NCBI GenBank assembly: GCA_030159075.1
Contig: BROG01000473.1
Span: forward strand, 418,501-482,500
Source: Atrina japonica
Lineage: Eukaryota > Mollusca > Bivalvia > Pterioida > Pinnidae
Length of the DNA stretch: 64,000 nt
Direction: 5' to 3'
Shown: positions 55,659 to 64,000 of the stretch, piece by piece
Layout of the letters: each line of letters begins with the position of its first letter
Numbering within the stretch: the first letter of the stretch is position 1
Position numbers and translations under genes: made by a program
The notes under the pieces: model-generated
What the model was told of the DNA's origin: nothing
Databases searched by the model: none
Seen by the model: the letters and a program-made list of their open reading frames with translations, nothing else

Positions 55659-56704
55659 ATAAAAACGATCACGAAAAATTCTTTTGCACTAGCGCTTTCA
55701 CTTGTATTCAGATGTTCAGGTGCATTCAAAATGAGTACAACAATCAATGACGTCACGTAGTAAGTGATTAGTGATATAAACAATAACAATAATTATTAAG
55801 TAAAACGTTATGGAGACGAAACTACTGTAGTGCGAATGTACCCAATATTTATGAAATAAATTGCGGGAAAATACACTTAAACAAGATCTATCTTGTACTA
55901 CCAAAAATGTCGTATATTCTATAATATGTAAAAATGTATAACCAGTCTGTTTGGTCATATTTCCTGGTATATCCCAAAATGACCATGTTTTGATGAAAAG
56001 AACAAATCAAATATACTGAAACATCAAGCTGTTATGGGCAAGGCACACTTAAATGGTCCTGTCCGCAAGTACGTGTTGGCCCATTAGTCAGTTGTTAAGT
56101 CATACAGTTCATCACAAACGAATAGTAGTCAAAATGGAGAATGATTTGTGAAACCAAAAGAAATTATAACTGTATTCGGAAATATTTACATATTTATCAA
56201 AAGTTATTCGAACAGCCGGGTATTATTTAACAGTGGTTCTTATTATTGTATTATATTTATTATACTATGAAAGAATAGTACAAAATCCACGTATTACATA
56301 TTTATTATAACCATACTTTGATAAAATTATTCAGAAATATTTGATATAGTTCAAGTAGTCAAATATGATTATGTAAAGTGCATTCCTGTTTTTTTCTGTT
56401 ATAATTCTATGAGTAATGAATTCGTCAATTTGAATGTTTGGCGATGATATTGGAGGTGTCAACTTGGGAGTAAAAGTTATGTATACAGTAAATCCTGGAG
56501 ATATCGTAACATATATTTATGTTTGTTCTTATAAATTACAGCGATATATAAAGGTCAACAGTTAGGCAATTTATATATCGATGTAAATGATGAACAACTA
56601 AACGATTCTTAGTTAATCCCTGCATTTAACCGTACAACCCACAAGCGACAATTATAATAAAATGCAGTTGCGCGACTGATACGAAGTGAGTGCGTAATAG
56701 TGAC
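55654..56704. other. Non-coding stretch next to the gypsy LTR
   Basis: Nothing recognised; ends with 'gtgac', the five bases directly outside the LTR. Confidence 0.4.
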
Positions 56705-57771
<1,067 letters not shown>

Positions 57772-57787
57772 ATTACCTCCCCTTTTC
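57772..57787 (-). promoter_or_regulatory. Polypurine tract of the Gmr1-like element
   Basis: The minus strand reads GAAAAGGGGAGGTAAT directly before the LTR start TGTCACA. Confidence 0.8.
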
Positions 57788-57879
57788 AAAAAGTACGAAG
57801 TGCTTTACAACATACATTAAAATCATAAAACAAGTACATAAAAACAGATTGAATGTTTTCACACAGATCTACGTTCGAC

Positions 57880-58320
57880 TTAAATAATCTGCACCTACAT
57901 TATCTTTGCCTTTTATAGCCCTGTTTCTAAACCGGTAGGGTTGTAGACAAGAGTGCCCACCGCATCAGTCTAGGATTGGTGACCTTTGACTTATTGAGGT
58001 ATATCAATGGACTATGGTCAGTTTCTAAAATGAACTCTCGTCCATACAGATAATTTCGAAACTTTTGGACTCCCCATACTATTCCTAAACACTCTTTTTC
58101 CACTGTAGAATACGCTCGCTCACTCTTTCAATTTCCTGCTAGCATATGCAATGGGTAACTTTTGACCTTGTTCGCGTTGTAACAAAACAGCTCCTAAACC
58201 TCTATCAGAAGCATCAGTCTGAAGTACGATCGATTGGAAACTTAGTTAAGGCTGCTTTTAACGATTGGAAAGCTAATGCATGATTCTGTTCCCACATAAG
58301 TTTGATATGACAACCTTTTT
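57880..58320 (-). pseudogene. RNase H of the Gmr1-like element
   Basis: Minus-strand pieces: KSERAYSTVEKECLGIVWGV (Glu helix) then QKFRNYLYGREFILETDHSP (catalytic Asp near the TDH) and NPRLMRWAL. At least three stop codons and a shift precede and interrupt it. It removes template RNA during reverse transcription in an active element; inactive here. Confidence 0.8.
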
Positions 58321-58322
58321 AG

Positions 58323-58819
58323 TCAAGTCTGTAAGGGGTAGGGCGATATGTGAGAAATTTGGCACAAACTTTCGATAAAACCCACAAAGACCAAGAAACG
58401 ACAGTAACTGTTTCTTTGTCTCAGGCCTCGTGCATTTTGTACTGCCTGAACCTTGTCAGAGCACGGTTTAAGCTGCTCATTGCCAACAACATGACCTAGA
58501 ACCACTAGACTCGGGTAGGCAAACGAACATTTACCTGGCTTAGCCGTTAGTCCTGCGTTTCTCAGACGCTGAAAAAGTTCATGAATATGCTCTTGAAATG
58601 AAGGACTGAAGACCAAAATATCGTCTATGAAATTGTCTATGTTTTTCATACCATGCAAAACTCTACGCATGAGGCGTGAAAATGTAGCTGGGGCTGTTAC
58701 TAACCCGAAGGGCATTACTTTAAATTGGAATAATCCTTTACCCGTTCTGAATGCAGTTTTATTTTTCGACTCATCTGACAGTTTGACTTGCCAGTACCCT
58801 TTAGATCAATCTTGGAAAA
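58323..58819 (-). pseudogene. Reverse transcriptase, catalytic and thumb part
   Basis: Frame 58,715-58,323 begins MPFGLVTAPATFSRLMRRVL, the palm block. The catalytic box is FIDD (residues 29-32) instead of YxDD, followed by DILVFSPSF and LTAKPGKCSFAYPSLVVLGH. A stop near 58,805 and a frame change separate it from the RT N-terminus. After VLGHVVGNEQLKP the frame degenerates. Confidence 0.85.
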
Positions 58820-59842
58820 TTATTTATGTCCTGAAAGTTTTGAAAACATTTCATCAGGATCAGGCATTGGTTCAGAATCAATCACTGTCTGGCTATTCAA
58901 GGGTCTGGAATCAATACAAAAACGGTGTGTACCGTCCTTCTTTGGCACGAGTACAATAGGGGAGCAATAAGGTGACTCTATGATGTCCATATCTAACATT
59001 TCACTAACCTCTTTGTTTATCGTTTCCTGCATCGTATATGGAACTTGACGATTTTTTACCTGTATCGGCTTTTCACTTACCAGTCTTATTTCATGTTCTA
59101 ATACATTAGTATGTCCTGGTTCATCTTTGAAAACATCATCATACCTCTGAAGTAAACTCAACAGCTGTTTGTGTTCACCTGCATTTAGCGAGGGACTTAA
59201 ATCTGCTACTGAACTTACAGTTTGTTTTGACAAAGGATATACCTCTAACTTACCTTCTTGTATTTCATCGTCAACACAGTCGACAACGGTTGCATTTACC
59301 GTACAGAATACACTGTCTTCTTTGAGTAATTGAACCACGTCAGTTTTGGGTCTCTTTAAATATTTCTTCAGTAAGTTTATATGAAAAGTTTTACTTTTAC
59401 CTTTCACGTCTAACTGGTAATCTACTCTATTTACCTTCTTTGTTACCACGTATGGGCCTTTCCACTGAAATAGCAATTTGTTATTTTCTGTTGGTAACAA
59501 AACAAGAGCTTTATCACCCACCTTCAAAGACATCCCCTTGGTTTTGGTATCATAGTGTTTCTTATAACGCTGTGCCGATTTCTGAAGATTGTCTTTAGCC
59601 AACTGAGCCATTGATTCTAATCTCTCCTTCAGATCAACAACATACTGATAGGTTGTCTTAACATCAGTATCATTGATATCTTTGGTCCATAGCTCCTTCA
59701 AAATAGAAATTGGACCACGCACAGACCTATCATACACTAGTTCAAATGGTAAAAAACCAAGACTTTCCTGTGGAACCTCTCTATACGCAAACAATACTGT
59801 GCTCGAGTACTTGTCCCAATCTTTTGTTTTTTTTCTGCACAT
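58820..59842 (-). CDS. Integrase C-terminus fused to RT N-terminus, single 340-codon ORF
   Basis: Residues 14-58 are the end of the integrase core region (STVLFAYREVPQESLGFLPF, ELVYDRSVRGP). Residues 69-99 form a coiled helical stretch. Residues 107-160 are the GPY/F module (LKVGDKALVLLPTENNKLLF, QWKGPYVV, HINLLKKY). After a 60-residue linker, 223-262 resemble the pre-RT segment (LLSLLQRYDDVFKDEPG), and 285-316 are the RT fingers block (DIIESPYCSPIVLVPKKDGT, HRFCIDSRPLN). One uninterrupted frame therefore links integrase to RT, proving the IN-before-RT order is native and not a rearrangement. Ends at a stop inside RT. The N-terminal methionine is internal to the polyprotein. Confidence 0.88.
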   Translation of the reverse strand: MCRKKTKDWDKYSSTVLFAYREVPQESLGFLPFELVYDRSVRGPISILKELWTKDINDTDVKTTYQYVVDLKERLESMAQLAKDNLQKSAQRYKKHYDTKTKGMSLKVGDKALVLLPTENNKLLFQWKGPYVVTKKVNRVDYQLDVKGKSKTFHINLLKKYLKRPKTDVVQLLKEDSVFCTVNATVVDCVDDEIQEGKLEVYPLSKQTVSSVADLSPSLNAGEHKQLLSLLQRYDDVFKDEPGHTNVLEHEIRLVSEKPIQVKNRQVPYTMQETINKEVSEMLDMDIIESPYCSPIVLVPKKDGTHRFCIDSRPLNSQTVIDSEPMPDPDEMFSKLSGHK

Positions 59843-60440
59843 AGACGCTTAAGGATTTGCCATTACAGCTTAAGAACGTGCTATTAAAACGTTCAACTAA
59901 TCCGTTACAACTTGGATGGTAAGGAGTAGTTGTCCACTGTCTAAGTGAAATAAGACGGCTTACCTCTGACATAAGGGAAGACCTATATCAGTTAACATTT
60001 CACGGGGCACACCTATCCTGGAAAACATATCCATAAGAGCGTCAGCTACCCTCTGTCTCAATACTCGGTAAAGCAATAGGTTCGGGGTACCGGGTTGCAT
60101 AATCAACTAAGGTTAAAATGTATCTATTACCTCTGTCTATCGTCGGACTCAATGGACCTACTAAATCAACTGCAACTCGTTTGAAGGGTTCGTCTATCAA
60201 AGGCATGTGCTCAAATGGTATTCTACTTATTTTACCTTTCTGAAGTGTTCGTTGGCAGACATCGCACGATTGACAAAATCGGCGTATGTCACTCTGTACA
60301 CCAGGCCAGAAGAACTTCTACGTCACTCTAGTCAATGTACGCTGCGTACCTAAATGTCCTGCTAGCAAAGAATCGTGTGCTTACTTCATAACCAACTCCC
60401 GAAATTTGACTGGAACAACTAGTTGACTAAATTGTTTAGA
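59781..60440 (-). pseudogene. Integrase zinc-binding module and catalytic core
   Basis: The minus strand reads AHDSLLAGHLGTQRTL (the two His) and FCQSCDVCQRTLQKGK (the two Cys) near 60,370-60,230. Then comes FKRVAVDLVGPLSPTIDRGN, with the first core Asp. The second Asp region is damaged near 59,990. TTTPYHPSCNGLVERFNSTF contains the core Glu (59,972-59,781). At least three stops and two frame changes lie in it. The upper end is adjacent to the protease frame with no long spacer. Confidence 0.8.
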
Positions 60441-61124
60441 TTACTGTCCCGCATAACAAACTCTGAACAAGAGACCATTTTTCGTGTACCATCTTACTAT
60501 ACCATTTTTCTTAATGTGGTTAGTGTTTTGTGACGCATACGCCCACATTTTTGTTAAAGTCTTATCATCTTCTTGAGCGTCTCTCATTACCTGTGGATCT
60601 ATTTTATCCTTCATTATGTCTGGAACCATTAATGGAGGATAGAGCTTTTCTTTATTTCGTTTCTGTTGTCTAGTCTCAACAGCACTTACCTGCCAGTATG
60701 GATCAGGTTTGTCCGCAGGTCTCGCCTCAGGAACATTTCCAACAATCAGATCATATACAGGGTTTTGCATACACCAGACCTCGTAATTGCCTTGCAAAAA
60801 TAGTGTATCAATGAACACAAATGCAATAGGTACTCTTACTTTTGAACCGTTAGCTAGAACACAAGTCTGTTCTTTGCCTACAACGAGATTTTCATCAAGT
60901 ACTTTACTCTTCCTAACTACAATACCACTACATCCTGTATCTCGTAATACTTTTACAGGTTTACCATTTACGCAACCTGTGGATTTAGGCATTGTCAAAC
61001 CAGACTCACGACAACATGAAGATGAAAGAGTGGTATTTGATTTTGAAACCAAAGGATCAACAACTGACTCTGAAGCTGAGGTGTCGATTAAACGTACTTT
61101 GGTAGAGTCTTGATCTTGTAACAC
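60441..61124 (-). CDS. Aspartic protease and pre-integrase region, 227 codons
   Basis: Retropepsin active site RDTGCSGIVVRKS with D-T-G at residues 62-64 (about 60,941-60,933). A flap-like region and VYDLIVGNVPEARPADKPDP (a late I-V-G-N motif in place of I-I-G-x-D) follow at about 124-143. The remainder, with VMRDAQEDDKTLTKMWAY and YTKNGLLFRVCYAGQ, is the segment usually preceding the integrase zinc module. The methionine is internal; upstream frames to about 61,200 still read a little Gag-Pol-like sequence, then stop. Confidence 0.82.
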   Translation of the reverse strand: MLQDQDSTKVRLIDTSASESVVDPLVSKSNTTLSSSCCRESGLTMPKSTGCVNGKPVKVLRDTGCSGIVVRKSKVLDENLVVGKEQTCVLANGSKVRVPIAFVFIDTLFLQGNYEVWCMQNPVYDLIVGNVPEARPADKPDPYWQVSAVETRQQKRNKEKLYPPLMVPDIMKDKIDPQVMRDAQEDDKTLTKMWAYASQNTNHIKKNGIVRWYTKNGLLFRVCYAGQ

Positions 61125-61200
61125 TTGCGAAACTATATTTACATCTACTTTTGATCTACATTTCTGCCTTCATTTCTCCGAGCTCCCAAACTACCTTTTT

Positions 61201-61484
61201 ATTAAAAAAAACACACACAGCGACAGAAAACACAAGTCATTTTAGAATAACAAATGCAATATAATGCACATTTAAAGCGATATAAGCTGTCACAATGATT
61301 ATTTTTGTCCCTACATATAGTCGAGAATATGATAAAAAGTGTGTTCAAAAACAGTTTCAAACACGTAAAAAGTTGTAAAATCTTCTTTTCGAAGTTATTT
61401 GTATTATAATAATTTAAGTTTTCCCGTACCTTAAAAATTCCAGCTGTCTTTCCGTATGCAATGACCTTTCAGATAAACTCTTTT
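61201..61484. other. Spacer; truncation point of the gypsy element lies near 61,200
   Basis: No Gag or LTR recognised; AT-rich. Confidence 0.4.
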
Positions 61485-61640
61485 GCCATATCAAATGTAC
61501 TTCGTAATTCGGTCAGGGGAATCTCGGTCCTTTACGCGCTCGAACTATGTTAAAGTCGGCCGATTTTTATGTGTTTTATATTTACTTTTAAAGTACACAA
61601 CGTAATTTTTATTGAGAAGTGCATGTATTATGTAAAATAT
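61485..61640 (+). repeat. Dispersed repeat family R2, copy 2
   Basis: Shares 'ccatatcaaatgtac', 'tcgtaattcggt' and 'actatgttaaagtcggccga' with 3,520-3,606. Confidence 0.65.
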
Positions 61641-63262
<1,622 letters not shown>

Positions 63263-63837
63263 GTTTTGCAGTTCCTAGACATCAACCATCGCCTACATAA
63301 CACAGTCACATGTTCATCGTTTCTCTTCAAATATAATCCTATCGGGCATGTCATCACCGGCGACGTTTCTATTGTTAAAATGAAAACCTCAAAAAAGATC
63401 TTTTTTTAAGAGATCCAAAATACTGTGAAGCCCGTTTCTTTAATTGGCGACAGAATTTCAGTTTAATTATAAATTCTGTTCAGGATTATTTGTGAGGCAC
63501 ACTGCTATAATTGTCTATTTGAAGAACTAGGGTTTAATACGAAATCTGGTAATCCTATATACACACGTAGCCCTCTTTCAAAGGACGAGATCCTTCAAAT
63601 CATGTGCCCCTATTATGCTCTTTTGTTGTACTGACATACCGACTGTGAGCTACCATATTTATATTGGATACCTAAACTTCACAAAACCCCATATAAGCAA
63701 AGGTACATAGCAGGAGACAGCGAATGTCCTACCAGACCTTTATCTTTACCCCTTACCAAGATACTGACAGCTGTTCAGAAGAAACTTCATCAACACTGTA
63801 CAATTGCTTATTCCAGAAACGGTGTAAATCAGATGTT
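63263..63837 (+). mobile_element. Penelope-like element fragment, copy G (plus strand)
   Basis: Reverse complement of copy B from 'ttttgcag.tcctagacatcaacc' through 'ttcaaatataatcctatcgg' and 'tcaaaggacgagatccttca' to 'ttatattggatacctaaact' and 'tccagaaacggtgtaaatca'. A deletion of several hundred bases removes the EDYAKRW-to-ADKAS region (63,480-63,500). Frames are broken. The copy ends abruptly in repeat R3. Confidence 0.75.
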
Positions 63838-63844
63838 TGCTTAT

Positions 63845-64000
63845 TGTTGTTTAAAGTCTCACTCAAAAATCTTTCACTCATATGGAGACGTCACCAAATA
63901 CCGGTGAAGGGCTTCAAATTTTGGCCTATGCTCGGCCATTAAGCAGTGAAGTTTTTTAACATGCTGACACCTACTGTTACATGGGACCTTGGTTTTTACT
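63845..64000 (+). repeat. Dispersed repeat R3, copy cut by the window end
   Basis: 'gtttaaagtctcactcaaaa', 'atctttcactcatatggaga' and 'ggtgaagggcttcaaatttt'. It abuts PLE copy G directly, so one inserted into or next to the other. Confidence 0.8.

Overview
This is an AT-rich piece of an animal nuclear genome, most likely from a bivalve mollusc. Three things suggest this: one intron-containing host gene, many eukaryotic transposable-element families, and several dispersed repeats whose wording I recall from bivalve assemblies (the 'pyrimidine/TTTGCCCC.. GCGGTTTT' block ending in GACA repeats, and the 'actcaagaatctttcactcatatgg' block). The bivalve assignment is recall-based inference. I see no bacterial-style genes, tRNA or rRNA genes, or CRISPR arrays.

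Layout: 0-3.6 kb holds dispersed repeats. 3.68-9.22 kb is one long imperfect palindrome (about 5.5 kb) that looks like a non-coding foldback element. 9.6-13.7 kb holds a decayed RG-rich gag-like remnant, a duplicated dispersed repeat and a fragment of a Penelope-like element (PLE). 15.6-17.2 kb is a fuller but frameshifted PLE. 17.9-22.6 kb holds a tandem duplication, a hairpin MITE and an inverted repeat. 23.4-26.4 kb is a truncated Ty3/gypsy retrotransposon bounded by a perfect 50-bp inverted repeat. 28-30.5 kb is tandem and dispersed repeat. 30,634-36,075 is a structurally complete LTR retrotransposon on the minus strand (two short LTRs, primer-binding site, polypurine tract, gag-PR-RT-RH-IN) with broken reading frames.

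37,214-47,217 is the only host gene I can support. It has five coding exons encoding a METTL27-like (WBSCR27-like) SAM-dependent methyltransferase of about 226 residues. Its 6.5-kb first intron is loaded with a PLE, a LINE 3' end, a Polinton/Maverick integrase fragment and microsatellites.

47.6-55 kb holds more PLE pieces, tandem repeats and a 1-kb cluster of a short motif in both orientations. 56,705-61,200 is a second Ty3/gypsy-type element (minus strand) whose integrase precedes reverse transcriptase, the Gmr1-like domain order. 61.2-64 kb holds repeats and another PLE fragment that runs into a dispersed repeat cut by the window end.

Every mobile-element coding region shows a frameshift, stop, deletion or truncation, so the window is mainly a TE graveyard around one apparently intact gene. 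The most notable items are the IN-before-RT gypsy element, the 5.5-kb palindrome, the perfect 50-bp inverted repeat at the truncated gypsy element, and the host gene that is visible only when exons are assembled.
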